Shown one piece after another: positions 1 through 8,717 of a stretch of 64,000 bases of DNA (positions are counted from its first letter, which is position 1; the number at the start of each line of letters is the position of its first letter). Under the pieces are notes generated by a model. That model saw only the letters and a program-made list of their open reading frames with translations, was not told where the DNA came from and ran no database searches. Origin of the DNA: Anaerolineaceae bacterium (GTDB taxonomy: Bacteria; Chloroflexota; Anaerolineae; Anaerolineales; Anaerolineaceae); contig PABH01000028.1 of the NCBI GenBank assembly GCA_002702705.1, positions 1 through 64,000 on the forward strand. Reading direction: 5' to 3'. The translations under genes and the position numbers were made by a program.

Positions 1-92
1 CGGGGTGGTTTCCTCTGGTTAGCCCATTTAAACATTCGATTGTTACAAAGTTTTTCTAATTTAAGGCAGGTGAATTTTTTTTGATGTTTTTA

Positions 93-177
93 TAGGTGGG
101 TTGTTTGCGCTTTGATAAAAGTCAAAGTAAATTTTTAATCCAATACAACCCTTCACATCGCAAACCAACCCACCCTA
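93..177. repeat. MITE-like inverted-repeat element
   Basis: The stretch has two long complementary arms: 93-109 (TAGGTGGGTTGTTTGCG) and 159-177 (CGCAAACCAACCCACCCTA), which pair except for two single-base insertions. About 50 bases separate them and no ORF is present. It lies beyond the 3' end of the LuxR-type gene. The pattern resembles small palindromic mobile elements, but it could also be a large transcription-stop hairpin. The rest of 1-267 shows nothing recognisable. Confidence 0.4.
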
Positions 178-267
178 CTACTTAACCCAAAAATCTCGGT
201 TTTATGGTTCTGCCCAGCTTTGAGGTTTTGGAAAATGGAGGAAAATTATATCCAAAAGTGGACCTGC

Positions 268-2907
268 TTACAACAGGTTCAGTTCGCGTGCTTTAGCCAC
301 CGCTTCTGTGCGCCTTTGCACCTGTAATTTTCCGAAAATTTTCTGGTTATAACCTTTGATGGTATTCAGCGCAAGGAAGAGCCGCTTGCTGATTTCGCGA
401 TTTGAAAGCCCCTGCGCGATCAACTGCAGGATTTCGAGTTCGCGTTCACTCAGTGACTCATTGAGGGGTAATAAAATCGACTGGGATGTTTTACCGTCCA
501 TGTTATCTTGCGCGTTAAAGGCTGCCAGAATTTTGCTGATATAGATGGGGTTCATCCCTTGTGCTGCGGCTTTGGTCAGCAGGTTAACCATTGGGGAGCC
601 TTCGTTAACAAAGATACAAATGAGACCGCCTGGTTCCGCCAGGTTTAACGCTTCTTCCAATAGTTTGAGAGCCTGATCCTCATTTCCCAAGCTTTGTTGA
701 GTCAAGGCTAGTAGAATGATAACCTTTAACTGTTCGTCCAACCAGCCTTTGTGCTCCATCTCCTGGCGATAGGATGTCAATATTTCCAGGGCAGAAGTGG
801 CATCACCGCGGGCCAAATTGACCCGTGCCTGACTGAGGGGAAGATTATGTTCATTTACCAGTTCAGCGGCTTTTGATATGTTCCCTTGATTAAGTAAAAT
901 CAACATGCGGATCGTGATCACATCAGGAAGTAGATGTGAAAAATGAAAGCTTTGAATCAAACGTTCGGCAGTATTTAAATTTTCCAAAGCAGCATTTATA
1001 TCTTTGCGGGCCAGATTTATTTGAGCAAATACTAATTCACACTTAACCGGGGTGTCGACATTTTCCAGTTTTTTTGCCAGCTGTGAGCTTAAATCCCCAT
1101 GTTTTTGAGCGGTTTCCAGATCGTTCCACTGATAGTATATTTGTGCCAACCCAAAATGAGATTCACAGGCAACCGGCAGCGGGGGATCACCAGCCAGCTG
1201 CAGTACTTTTTTATAATATTCTTCAGCTTGATTCAGTTTGTTATCAGAAAAATTGATTTGTCCCAACGAAGTTAATGCAGCGAGAGAAATCATTGTGTTG
1301 CCGCTTTTGAGGCTGATCGATAATGCTTCCTGGTGTGCCTCAGCAGCCTCGGTCCGATTGCCTTGAAGCTGGTAAGCGTAACCCAGCGACCACATGGTTG
1401 ATGTGCGAACCGATAAATTCTCCGGACTGAGATACTGTAGAGCACGGTTTGCCTGGGAGATGATTGTTTCCACCTGGTTTTGTGGGATTGCGATCATGGC
1501 CCGGATAGCGGCCACCTGACCCAATAGATCGCGGTTTTTTTCGTCTGGTTCATTCGTTTGCAGCGCGTTTTCAGCAGACTGTACTATTTCTTCGATTTTA
1601 TTTACCTGTTTCCCGATCATTGTCAGTGTTGATGCATACGCTACCCATAAAGAAGGGCGCGAATCCATCAAATCCGCTGGCAGTGATTCTAACCAATTCA
1701 TCACCGGAACCATCGCACCTCGATATTGAAGCGGCATTCCTTTCCCTTCCATTAACCGTTCGGCGCGTTCCAGGTCATTGGCCGCAGCTGCGTGTTCAAA
1801 GGCTTCAATTTCCAGGCCGTTTTCCTCATACCATTGGCTGGCGCGGATATGTAATTCAGTAACGTCCAAAGCGCTTCCCACTTCTTTTGTGGATTTTTCA
1901 TACAAACGTTGGCGGAGCAAATCAGCAAAAAGGTGATGATAACGGTACCACTGACGTTTGTTATCCAGGGGGGTGATGAACAGGTTGGCACATTCAAGAT
2001 AAGCCAGGGTTTCCTGCCCGGAAACTGATGGGTCACCTAAAACCGCATCACACAGGGAACCGCATAGGCGGTCTAGGATGCTGGTTTGTAAAAGAAAAGA
2101 CTGTATCTTTTCGGACTGCTTTTGTAAAACTTCTTCAACCAGATAATCCAGCACAAAATGATGGCTGCCGGTGAAGGATTCAATAAAACGGGACGTGTCA
2201 TCTTCGCCTTGTAATGAGATGGCTGCTAACTGCAAACCCGCGATCCATCCCTCCGTCCGTCTTTCCAGCGCAGCAATATCTTTTTCTGTAAGGGTTAACC
2301 CCATCATTTCGTTAAAAAAATGAGCCGTTTCAGAATTCGTAAAACGCAGGTCGGCAACACGAATCTCTGATAATTGCCCCCGGACTCGGTACCGGGCTAA
2401 CGGTAAATTGGGATCTTCTCTGGTTGTAATGATCAGATGCATATGGGGCGGAAGGTGCTCGATTAAAAAGGAGATCGTTTCATCAACCGGCTTTGATTCA
2501 ATGACGTGATAGTCGTCAAGCACCAGGTAAAAATCATCCTGAGGTTCAGCGATTTGGTTAAGCAGTGCCGTCAAGATCGACTCCGTTAACGGTGGCTGCG
2601 GTGATTGGAGATCAGAAAGTACGTCTTTCCCCACATCAGGCAAGATCGTTTGTATTGCGGTTACCAGATAGGTTAAAAAACGGGTCAGGCTGCTGTCTTC
2701 ATTTTCTAAAGAGAGCCAGGCGACCGGGTGATCATATTTTTCCACCCATTCACTGATCAACGTTGTTTTTCCAAAACCGGCCGGGGCTGAAATCAGGGTC
2801 AATTTTCGCTGGATACCATCGTTCAGCTGCTTTAACAAACGAGTGCGTGGTACCAGCTCGGGGCGTGGTTTTGGGATGAAGAGTTTGGTAAAAAGAAGTT
2901 GGTTCAC
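268..2907 (-). CDS. MalT-like LuxR-family ATPase transcriptional regulator
   Basis: This is a large signal-integrating transcription regulator of the MalT/LAL type. A P-loop (SAPAGFGKTT, residues 40-49) and a Walker B stretch (LVLDD, 128-132) form the N-terminal NTPase. The middle (about 400-780) is helical and repeat-like, as in the TPR-like sensor part of MalT. The last 65 residues are a LuxR helix-turn-helix beginning LSERELEILQL. At 879 residues it has normal family length. The start is GTG at 2907, preceded by AAGGAT. The effector and targets cannot be read from sequence. It stands alone, with no neighbouring transport or sugar genes that would indicate its ligand. Confidence 0.9.
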   Translation of the reverse strand: MNQLLFTKLFIPKPRPELVPRTRLLKQLNDGIQRKLTLISAPAGFGKTTLISEWVEKYDHPVAWLSLENEDSSLTRFLTYLVTAIQTILPDVGKDVLSDLQSPQPPLTESILTALLNQIAEPQDDFYLVLDDYHVIESKPVDETISFLIEHLPPHMHLIITTREDPNLPLARYRVRGQLSEIRVADLRFTNSETAHFFNEMMGLTLTEKDIAALERRTEGWIAGLQLAAISLQGEDDTSRFIESFTGSHHFVLDYLVEEVLQKQSEKIQSFLLQTSILDRLCGSLCDAVLGDPSVSGQETLAYLECANLFITPLDNKRQWYRYHHLFADLLRQRLYEKSTKEVGSALDVTELHIRASQWYEENGLEIEAFEHAAAANDLERAERLMEGKGMPLQYRGAMVPVMNWLESLPADLMDSRPSLWVAYASTLTMIGKQVNKIEEIVQSAENALQTNEPDEKNRDLLGQVAAIRAMIAIPQNQVETIISQANRALQYLSPENLSVRTSTMWSLGYAYQLQGNRTEAAEAHQEALSISLKSGNTMISLAALTSLGQINFSDNKLNQAEEYYKKVLQLAGDPPLPVACESHFGLAQIYYQWNDLETAQKHGDLSSQLAKKLENVDTPVKCELVFAQINLARKDINAALENLNTAERLIQSFHFSHLLPDVITIRMLILLNQGNISKAAELVNEHNLPLSQARVNLARGDATSALEILTSYRQEMEHKGWLDEQLKVIILLALTQQSLGNEDQALKLLEEALNLAEPGGLICIFVNEGSPMVNLLTKAAAQGMNPIYISKILAAFNAQDNMDGKTSQSILLPLNESLSERELEILQLIAQGLSNREISKRLFLALNTIKGYNQKIFGKLQVQRRTEAVAKARELNLL

Positions 2908-3085
2908 GGTTATCCTTGCGTTTTTCTGGGCAATACATCCCCAGCTTCAGTTAACGCAAGGACGATTGACTTGGGTTGAATCAGTTTCATCAGAAAATAC
3001 TGGCAGACACACATTCCGAAAAATATTTTGCCATTATAGCATTTTGACCTGGCCGATACATTTCACTGTCCACACCTTGCGGTAG

Positions 3086-3658
3086 TCACCCCTCTGATGG
3101 TTTAATACGCTTCGCCATCAAAATATCGGGTTTGCCCATCCCGTTGGCGTCGGGCAAAACCCCTGTAATGGTATAACCCAATTTTTGATAAAATTCATAA
3201 GGGTGCCGGTTTAAATTCCTGATTTCATTAATCTTCTTCCAGGTGTCATGATAGAGATCAACATTTGATAAGGAAGTTCTATCATTTTCGTCATCGGTAC
3301 CGAGCGTGATAGTGAGACCTCCTCGTTGCCGCACCTGTTCTTCAAAATCCAATACCAATCGGCGGCCAATCCCTATCCCTTGTTGATCCGGTTTCACAGC
3401 CAAAGGGTGTAATTCCCAGACATTTCCATCATACTGGGGGATACCGCCAATCCAACCCGTCACATTCCCTTCTGAGTCCAAAACAGCCCGCAGGATGCGG
3501 TCATTTGTGAGCATTTTGCGCACTTCGACTAAACCATCTTCCAAAGAAGGCCAGGCTTTGGGGGAACAGAGGGTAAATGCTTCCACGAGAATTTGTGCGG
3601 CTTGTTGAACGAGATTTTTATGATCCGGCGTTAAGGAAACAATTTTCATATTATTCAT
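3086..3658 (-). CDS. GNAT acetyltransferase of the AAC(6')-Ii type
   Basis: This 190-residue GNAT N-acetyltransferase is predicted to use acetyl-CoA. The C-terminal two thirds match, from memory, the signature blocks of enterococcal aminoglycoside 6'-N-acetyltransferase AAC(6')-Ii: IPQY followed by WELHPL, the acetyl-CoA loop around QGIGIGRRLV, the GTDD block, the LS..DLY block, HPYEFYQKLGY and GVLPDANG..KPDI.MAK. The start ATG at 3658 lies 12 bases after the stop of the upstream membrane-protein gene, so the two are probably co-transcribed. Whether aminoglycosides are real substrates is not known; family members can have other amine substrates. Confidence 0.85.
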   Translation of the reverse strand: MNNMKIVSLTPDHKNLVQQAAQILVEAFTLCSPKAWPSLEDGLVEVRKMLTNDRILRAVLDSEGNVTGWIGGIPQYDGNVWELHPLAVKPDQQGIGIGRRLVLDFEEQVRQRGGLTITLGTDDENDRTSLSNVDLYHDTWKKINEIRNLNRHPYEFYQKLGYTITGVLPDANGMGKPDILMAKRIKPSEG

Positions 3659-3670
3659 TATTCCAACTGC

Positions 3671-3973
3671 TCACAATGTTTCTTTTGACTTTCGACGATA
3701 ACGATCCCAAACGAACCAAATCCCAAAGTACAAAACGATCTGCAAACTAAAGGCTCCCCACTGCCAGAACGAAACCGCATTTTCTCCAATTAAATAACCT
3801 TCACCCATCCAGAGTGATTCCGTCCAAACATAGATGATTCCAAACGGCGGATTAACGATTAGCATAACCCAGGTTGGCAGGATATCCCGTACAATCATTG
3901 AACCCAAAATAATAATGACCAGGGTTACGACTGCCGCGATCCAGAGGAACGTTTTTAAATACTTAACCAGCAT
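3671..3973 (-). CDS. Small integral membrane protein, unknown function
   Basis: A 100-residue protein with strongly hydrophobic segments at about 8-30 and 75-90, probably a third around 36-50, and a basic C-terminal tail (DRYRRKSKETL). No family is recognised. It sits 12 bases upstream of the AAC(6')-like gene in the same direction. Its leader contains an 80-bp sequence repeated upstream of another acetyltransferase gene near 6.4 kb. That shared leader suggests the two genes entered through related units or share a promoter. Confidence 0.7.
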   Translation of the reverse strand: MLVKYLKTFLWIAAVVTLVIIILGSMIVRDILPTWVMLIVNPPFGIIYVWTESLWMGEGYLIGENAVSFWQWGAFSLQIVLYFGIWFVWDRYRRKSKETL

Positions 3974-3998
3974 CGTTTATTCCTTTCAAGCCCAAAGA

Positions 3999-4082
3999 TT
4001 AGTGATCAAGGCCTGCATAATTATTATACGGGTTCTTAAAATGCAGAGATTAAACCGTACAGCCTAAAAAACGAAGGGTCTT
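3999..4082. repeat. Intergenic leader repeat, copy 1
   Basis: About 80 bases here match 6407-6490 at most positions, including the shared block ATGCAGAGATTAAA and the flanks CCTGCATAAT and TATACGGGTTC. Both copies lie just upstream of a minus-strand start (3973 and 6331) in the same orientation. Within the repeat CTGCAT and ATGCAG can pair. The copy near 6.4 kb ends in an intact GCCTAAC; here the equivalent is degraded. The remainder of 4083-4145 holds nothing recognised. Confidence 0.7.
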
Positions 4083-4145
4083 AAATTTGACTAATTTTAC
4101 CCGTAGGTTCACTCAGGGAACTTATAGACTCGCCTTTCTATTAAT

Positions 4146-5618
4146 TTAAATCAATCCTCCAGATTCGGTTATTTCATTCCCGATCCGTACGACTTCTTTT
4201 GCCAGTAAGTCAAAGTCATCCTGTGTACTGCGGTGATTTGCGATTGCAATTCTCAAACAGTAGCGTTGATTGAGGGTTGTGTAGGACGGTGCTGCAATTC
4301 CCTGTTCATGCAGCCGCATTAAGATCTCTTTGTTGATCTTGTTGAGGCTATCATCGTTCCGCTCGCCTGGGTTGAAGCGGAAGCAGACAATGTCCATACC
4401 GATTGGGGCTGTTAATTCCATGTTTGGTTCTTTTTCAACCAATTGACCAAAATAAAACGCCTGGTTTACGTTCCGTGCGATCATCCGGCCAAACCGATCC
4501 AATCCATGCTCTTTGATTGACATCCATACCTTAAGTGCGCGGAATTGACGCGAGAGTTCCAGCCCATAATCGCTGAACCAGATATGCCCGGCGGCCAATC
4601 CGCGGGTTTCATGTGCCAGATATTCAGGAGTAAGCGAAAATGTGCCGCGATGATATTTTTCAGAGCGTACAATAATGCAGCCAGCTTCAAAGGGAATGTG
4701 CATCCATTTATGAAGATCAAGCCCGACTGAGTCTGCTCGTTCAATGCCATTAAGTTTCGGCCTCACATTTTCTGCAAGAATCCCCACTGCTCCAATTGCA
4801 CCATCCACATGGAACCAAAGGTCTTCACGCAGGCATAAATCAGCTAATGCGCTCAAGTCGTCAATTGCGCCCGTATTGGTCGTGCCCGCAGTGCCAATCA
4901 CACAGATCGGACGATATCCTGCTTCACGGTCTGACGTGATGTTTTGTTGTAATAAATCCAGGTTAATGGCGTAATCATCGTTCACCGGGATTTTCCGCAG
5001 ACTGGCATTTCCCAACCCTAACAATTCAACAGCTTTTTGATTGGAGCTGTGTACTTCATTGGAAGCGTAAACGGTTAATTTCTGCGGCGATGCCTGCATC
5101 CCCAATTCCCGAACATCGAATCCGGCTTTGACATTTCTGGCTACTGCAATACCCACGAAATTAGCCATCGATCCGCCGCCTACCAGCAATCCGCTGGAGT
5201 CTTTTGGAAAGCTGAGTATCTCTTTTATCCAATTAATTACTTGATCTTCGACTAGATTTGCAACGTGATTACCGCCGGCAAGATTTGGATTCATGATCGA
5301 TGCCAAAAAATCGGCAAGTGCACCTAAGACAGTTCCGGCGCCCATATACCATCCCCAAAAGCGCGGGTGGGTGTTTCCCATTGGATAGGGAAGGATGGTT
5401 TCTGAAAATTCTTGATATACTGCATCTGGACCAACTGGCTCAAGCGGCGCTGGTTCATCAAATCGGGCGGCTATTTCATCCGGGATTTGCTGCCAGACCG
5501 GGCGTTCACGGATTGTTTTTAGATAAGTAATCGCATCATCCACCATGCGGTGTGCAAGTGCCCGCATCTCATCCCAGTTTTCTGGGTCAAGCGTCTCATA
5601 ACGTTTTTTCGGTTCCAT
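4146..5618 (-). CDS. PLP-dependent group II amino-acid decarboxylase
   Basis: A pyridoxal-phosphate enzyme of the aromatic-L-amino-acid/glutamate decarboxylase family, 490 residues from the chosen start. The cofactor lysine is K304 in DLHKW, and the Asp that contacts the pyridine ring lies in HVDGAIG. The N-terminal PRFWGWYMG and [15 protein letters not shown] blocks are typical of the family. The open frame extends 17 codons further upstream, but ATG at 5618 is preceded by AAAGGA eight bases away and the extension is not conserved-looking. The substrate (aromatic amino acid, glutamate or aspartate) cannot be assigned by eye. No transporter or partner gene is adjacent. Confidence 0.88.
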   Translation of the reverse strand: MEPKKRYETLDPENWDEMRALAHRMVDDAITYLKTIRERPVWQQIPDEIAARFDEPAPLEPVGPDAVYQEFSETILPYPMGNTHPRFWGWYMGAGTVLGALADFLASIMNPNLAGGNHVANLVEDQVINWIKEILSFPKDSSGLLVGGGSMANFVGIAVARNVKAGFDVRELGMQASPQKLTVYASNEVHSSNQKAVELLGLGNASLRKIPVNDDYAINLDLLQQNITSDREAGYRPICVIGTAGTTNTGAIDDLSALADLCLREDLWFHVDGAIGAVGILAENVRPKLNGIERADSVGLDLHKWMHIPFEAGCIIVRSEKYHRGTFSLTPEYLAHETRGLAAGHIWFSDYGLELSRQFRALKVWMSIKEHGLDRFGRMIARNVNQAFYFGQLVEKEPNMELTAPIGMDIVCFRFNPGERNDDSLNKINKEILMRLHEQGIAAPSYTTLNQRYCLRIAIANHRSTQDDFDLLAKEVVRIGNEITESGGLI

Positions 5619-5689
5619 CTTATTATTCCTTTGTTTATCTATAAAGTCTATATTGAATAAATATAACATGGAAAACCAGTGATCAAAAA

Positions 5690-5760
5690 AACATTAATAC
5701 CCTCATCCCTAACCCTTTTCCAATTTTGGGAGAAGGGAAATTGGAAAATTCCAACCGAAA
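5690..5760. repeat. CCCTCATCCCTAACCC-type interspersed hairpin
   Basis: The spacer between the decarboxylase start and the next gene contains ACCCTCATCCCTAACCC followed by a small hairpin formed by CCTTTTCC and GGGAGAAGG. Sequences of this wording are common intergenic repeats in environmental bacterial genomes; that is recollection, not a search. Only one copy is visible in this window. Confidence 0.3.
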
Positions 5761-5818
5761 TTATTCTTAATTATTAAAATATTTCCCCTCATTGTCGGTA
5801 ATGGCAGGGGGTGTCTGG

Positions 5819-6331
5819 TTAGCTGTTCTGTTCAAAAACAAAGAACTCGCCAGAACTTCCAAAATTTTTGTGATACTGGATCCCTCTTGGTTTAAATCCG
5901 GATTTTTTTGCAACGGCATGAGCCGCTGCGTTTTCCGGATGGCAGTAGGCACGGACTTCCACTTTCGAGGATAATAATTTGACCAAAGCGGATAAAACTT
6001 CCGTAGCGATGCCTCTTCCGGTTTCATCCTGATTAACGCTGTAGTAACATTCAACGATTCCGTCGTCGTAGGGTGCATACCCACACGAACCCATGTATTG
6101 ATTATTTTCTTTTTCAGCGACGGCATAAGAATGAACCGGCTCATTGGAATCGTAAACGCCGCGCACATAATCAAAAAGTACCCTTGCCCCACTTTCTGTT
6201 TTTTGATCTTCCTCGAACATCAGGTATTTCGTGGATTCCTCATTTAACATGAAACTCAAAAACCCCGGCAGGTCACTTTTTTCAAACCGGCGTATCACAT
6301 AACGTTTTGTCTCGATTGGGATTTTTATCAC
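5819..6331 (-). CDS. GNAT acetyltransferase, RimJ/RimL type
   Basis: A 170-residue GNAT acetyltransferase related to ribosomal-protein and amino-group acetylases. It begins with the typical ETKRYVIRRFEKSDLPGFLSF strand-helix opening. The acetyl-CoA loop is DETGRGIATEVLSAL, and the late block HPENAAAHAVAKKSGFKPRG matches the family pattern in which an Asn precedes the final helix. The start is GTG at 6331 with AAGGA five bases upstream. It is an isolated gene flanked by accessory genes and preceded by leader-repeat copy 2. The substrate is unknown; a standalone antibiotic or peptide acetylase is possible. Confidence 0.85.
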   Translation of the reverse strand: MIKIPIETKRYVIRRFEKSDLPGFLSFMLNEESTKYLMFEEDQKTESGARVLFDYVRGVYDSNEPVHSYAVAEKENNQYMGSCGYAPYDDGIVECYYSVNQDETGRGIATEVLSALVKLLSSKVEVRAYCHPENAAAHAVAKKSGFKPRGIQYHKNFGSSGEFFVFEQNS

Positions 6332-6406
6332 TCGTTCCTTCTTTCTTTACAATTGTCGTTATCAAGATTGGTTATTCTTTTTTAGCCTATAGGTAAACCT
6401 TGGTTA

Positions 6407-6490
6407 GTGGTGATCAAGCCCTGCATAATCAATATACGGGTTCATAAAATGCAGAGATTAAAGCGTACAGCCTAACAAAAGAAAGGTTTT
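6407..6490. repeat. Intergenic leader repeat, copy 2, ending in GCCTAAC
   Basis: Second copy of the roughly 80-base repeat at 3999-4082, upstream of the GTG start at 6331. It carries GCCTAAC at 6470-6476, which read on the minus strand is GTTAGGC, an exact match to the integron core-site consensus GTTRRRY. This places a possible cassette boundary just before the acetyltransferase gene. Confidence 0.65.
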
Positions 6491-6540
6491 GTAGTTGATG
6501 CACAACTTCCAATGTGGAAGAATGTTTCATTTAGGTAACC

Positions 6541-6710
6541 TGCGTATGGGAAGGCGTGACGTGGACACTGCTATCTTGCACAATGCCGCAGGCACACGCG
6601 GGAACAGGAAAACTCAGAGCCGCGCTTCGCGAAATGCCTGACCGCGAAGCGTGTCGCACACCATAAAGCGATAGTCCCACACGTCAGGGGCACGCTTTGT
6701 GTGGCCTTTT
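6541..6710. repeat. GC-rich palindromic spacer element D (attC-like, composite)
   Basis: This element fills the space after the DUF1697 gene. It has a perfect central stem (CGCTTCGCG and CGCGAAGCG, roughly 6630-6655) inside longer imperfect arms: GCCGCAGGCACACGCGGG on one side and the complement of GCCCCTGACGTGTGGGAC on the other. The minus-strand wording AAAGCGTGCC..GACGTGTGGGA is shared with elements A and B. The right core near 6699-6705 is degraded (GTGTGGC). From there to the intact core at 6470 is about 236 bases, too long for one attC, so it may be two merged sites. Confidence 0.45.
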
Positions 6711-6759
6711 TGATCCCACCGAAACGATAACTGAATGAAACTATGCCAATATTCAAAGC

Positions 6760-7314
6760 CTACGTGTCCATTTTCCTAAGTATTTCTAGTAATTTCGTTG
6801 TTGTATTCCAGTTGCGGATCGTCATGGATTTATAGAATGGTGATTCCATAATTTTATTAAGACGACTTTTGGTGCGTTGGGCACTGAGACGTTGTGAGTA
6901 GATTACGCCATTTCCTGCCCAGACGTGGTCGACTCCCTCCCGAGGACTGAATGCAAGCATAGCCTGAGCCGAATCAATACCCATCAGAAAGATTACGTCG
7001 CTGTGATACTTTTCGGGATGCTCACCAAAGCCTTTTGGTTTGTTATCAATGATGGCTTGGAATTGCTTGTCAGTTAACACCAAAACTTTGACGAACCCAT
7101 CATCCAGTTTGAAGTTTTCAGGTAAAACCCCTTCAATCTGGGTTTTTACATCGTTGGCATCTTTGTCGGATTTTAAGATTACATTACCACTGGCAATATA
7201 CGTCGAAACATTGGAAAATCCTTCTTCTTCCAGGCATTTTCTCAAACCTGCCATTGGGACTGTGTTTTTGCCGCCGACATTGATGCCGCGTAAAAGGATT
7301 ACATAAGTATTCAT
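6760..7314 (-). CDS. DUF1697 family protein
   Basis: A 184-residue protein of the DUF1697 family (function unknown, cytoplasmic). The opening YVILLRGINVGGKNTVPMAGLR, then ASGNVIL and the late block RTKSRLNKIMESPFYKSMTIRNWNT, are the family hallmarks and cover the full usual length. The start ATG at 7314 has GAAGGAG nine bases upstream. The gene sits between two GC-rich palindromic elements (D downstream, A upstream), which is the arrangement of a gene cassette. DUF1697 genes are familiar as lone accessory genes; no mechanism is claimed. Confidence 0.9.
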   Translation of the reverse strand: MNTYVILLRGINVGGKNTVPMAGLRKCLEEEGFSNVSTYIASGNVILKSDKDANDVKTQIEGVLPENFKLDDGFVKVLVLTDKQFQAIIDNKPKGFGEHPEKYHSDVIFLMGIDSAQAMLAFSPREGVDHVWAGNGVIYSQRLSAQRTKSRLNKIMESPFYKSMTIRNWNTTTKLLEILRKMDT

Positions 7315-7366
7315 TGTTTCTTAACTCCTTCGTTTTCTTTTTAATCCGAAAACACTGAACTCAAAC

Positions 7367-7480
7367 GTCCAACTGTTTGCGTTCGTTTACACCCGTTAGA
7401 GTACCTGCGTGTTGGCGGGCATGGATCCTTTTCGCCTACAAAGCGGCATTCCCACACCGCTAATGCAGGCTCTGTTAGGC
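7367..7480. repeat. attC-like palindromic element A
   Basis: Best candidate integron recombination site in the window, 114 bases. The ends are GTCCAAC (7367-7373, fits RYYYAAC) and GTTAGGC (7474-7480, fits GTTRRRY). Inside, AGAGTACCTGCGTGTTGGCGG can pair with the complementary arm ending AGGCTCT (about 7455-7473), with one bulge, and an internal loop separates the arms. The element lies directly after the NTF2-like gene ending at 7525, and the next gene's ribosome-binding site follows within 45 bases, as expected between cassettes. Not confirmed with a covariance model. Confidence 0.5.
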
Positions 7481-7524
7481 GTGTTTTAATTTAACAGCCA
7501 AAGGTGGGTTGGCTTAGCGTGGGG

Positions 7525-7941
7525 TTAGGCCGAATCCATGGTGGAATCATCTTCGATACCAGCCCACCTGAGGGCGTCGGCCCGTTCCCAAAAGGTGCGA
7601 TATTGGGTGATCTTGCCATTGCGAAAAACGAAGCCGTCAGCAAATCGTCCGCCACTCCATTCCGTCGAGCCCTCTAATCGGACCCAAGCATGGAGGTACA
7701 CAACGACTTTGTCTCCGTTGATCAAGAACTTCTCAGGCTGGCAGGTTCCTTCAGCCCAGGTCCCGCGTCCTTTGGTGATGTTTTCTTGGACTTCCGCGAT
7801 ACCACGATACGTGCCTGCGGTTGAGAAGCCATCAGGCTCAATACGCACAATCTGCGGATCAAAATCCTTGGTTATGGCCTGCTTGTCAAAACGATTGATC
7901 GCATCGAAGAACTGCTCTAGTATTTCAGTTTCGGTACGCAT
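7525..7941 (-). CDS. NTF2/SnoaL-like protein
   Basis: A 138-residue single-domain protein of the NTF2-like alpha+beta barrel fold (SnoaL or ketosteroid-isomerase group). The opening ETEILEQFFDAINRFDKQAI and later blocks GTYRGIAEVQENI, VVVYLHAWVRLEGSTEW and RFADGFVFRNGKITQYRTFWERADALRWAG fit this fold. A TTG further upstream keeps the frame open, but ATG at 7941 has AAAGGAG seven bases before it and is preferred. A catalytic role or substrate cannot be read. It may be a small-molecule binding or isomerase cassette gene. Confidence 0.82.
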   Translation of the reverse strand: MRTETEILEQFFDAINRFDKQAITKDFDPQIVRIEPDGFSTAGTYRGIAEVQENITKGRGTWAEGTCQPEKFLINGDKVVVYLHAWVRLEGSTEWSGGRFADGFVFRNGKITQYRTFWERADALRWAGIEDDSTMDSA

Positions 7942-8036
7942 GGTTAATCTCCTTTGCAAGATAATAAAACATATATTCTATTGCGTCAAGAAGAGAATAC
8001 AACTTTTTCGAAACCGGCGAAGCACACTAGTACCTG

Positions 8037-8450
8037 CTAATCTTCTATATTCGTGACAGCCCATCCATAGGAACGTACCCGCCACTCACCATCTTCCTGC
8101 ACCAGCACAAATGCCCATCCACCATCTTCTTCAAAACGATCACCATCTTCTGAGATCGTCCAATGCGTGGCCAGGGATAAAAAGGCAAGACCATCACCCA
8201 CTCTAAGGTCTTGAACGGTTCCAAATTTGTGTTTGAGCACGAGATCACTGGGTGGTTCATGCCATGACAAAATTTTCTGTGACCAACGCTCCACAGCGTC
8301 ATCTCCTTCAAAGAGATGCGGCGGAAAATTTTCGATAATTACGACACCCTTTTTAGCAAAGGCAGAAAGCAGAGATTTATCTCCAGTCTCTATGAAACGC
8401 GCGACCTTTTCGATTGGCGCGAGTAATGCTGGGTCAAGATGCTCAGTCAT
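8037..8450 (-). CDS. NTF2-like/DUF4440-type protein
   Basis: A 137-residue protein with an NTF2-like outline: an N-terminal helix (LAPIEKVARFIETGDKSLLSAFA), a middle GVVIIENFPPHLFEGDDAVERW, then strand pairs ending GWAFVLVQEDGEWRVRSYGWAV, the usual closing strand of polyketide-cyclase-like and DUF4440 proteins. The start ATG at 8450 is preceded by AAGGAG. It follows a possible core site (GTTGGGT on the minus strand, 8513-8519). Function is unknown; it is distinct in sequence from the neighbouring NTF2-like gene, so this is not a simple duplication. Confidence 0.75.
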   Translation of the reverse strand: MTEHLDPALLAPIEKVARFIETGDKSLLSAFAKKGVVIIENFPPHLFEGDDAVERWSQKILSWHEPPSDLVLKHKFGTVQDLRVGDGLAFLSLATHWTISEDGDRFEEDGGWAFVLVQEDGEWRVRSYGWAVTNIED

Positions 8451-8512
8451 TGTGTCTCCTTGTGATTTTTATTTCGATAGGCCGGCTTTCTGACATGCAT
8501 TGATACCGAAGC

Positions 8513-8581
8513 ACCCAACTATGTTATATCCAGCCATCTATATAAAATCCTGATTGGTTATTTTATACAGTCGTTTGGCTG
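8513..8581. repeat. Hairpin spacer element H with core-like ends
   Basis: ACCCAAC at 8513-8519 fits the core consensus and GTTTGGC at 8573-8579 fits with one mismatch. Between them is a nested stem: CAGCCA (8531-8536) pairs with TGGCTG (8576-8581), and TATAAAAT pairs with ATTTTATA. It is AT-rich, unlike the other spacer elements, so it may simply be a transcription terminator hairpin for the nuclease-like gene upstream. Confidence 0.3.
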
Positions 8582-8717
8582 TATAAAGCGAAAATATTTC
8601 AATAATTATAGATCATTTAAGAAAACAGGTTAGCGAAATGATTCAACCAACCCTTGAAAAAATTCCTTTAACTGATTTACGACCAAATTTGCGGTAAAAA
8701 AATTTATAACTAGCACC

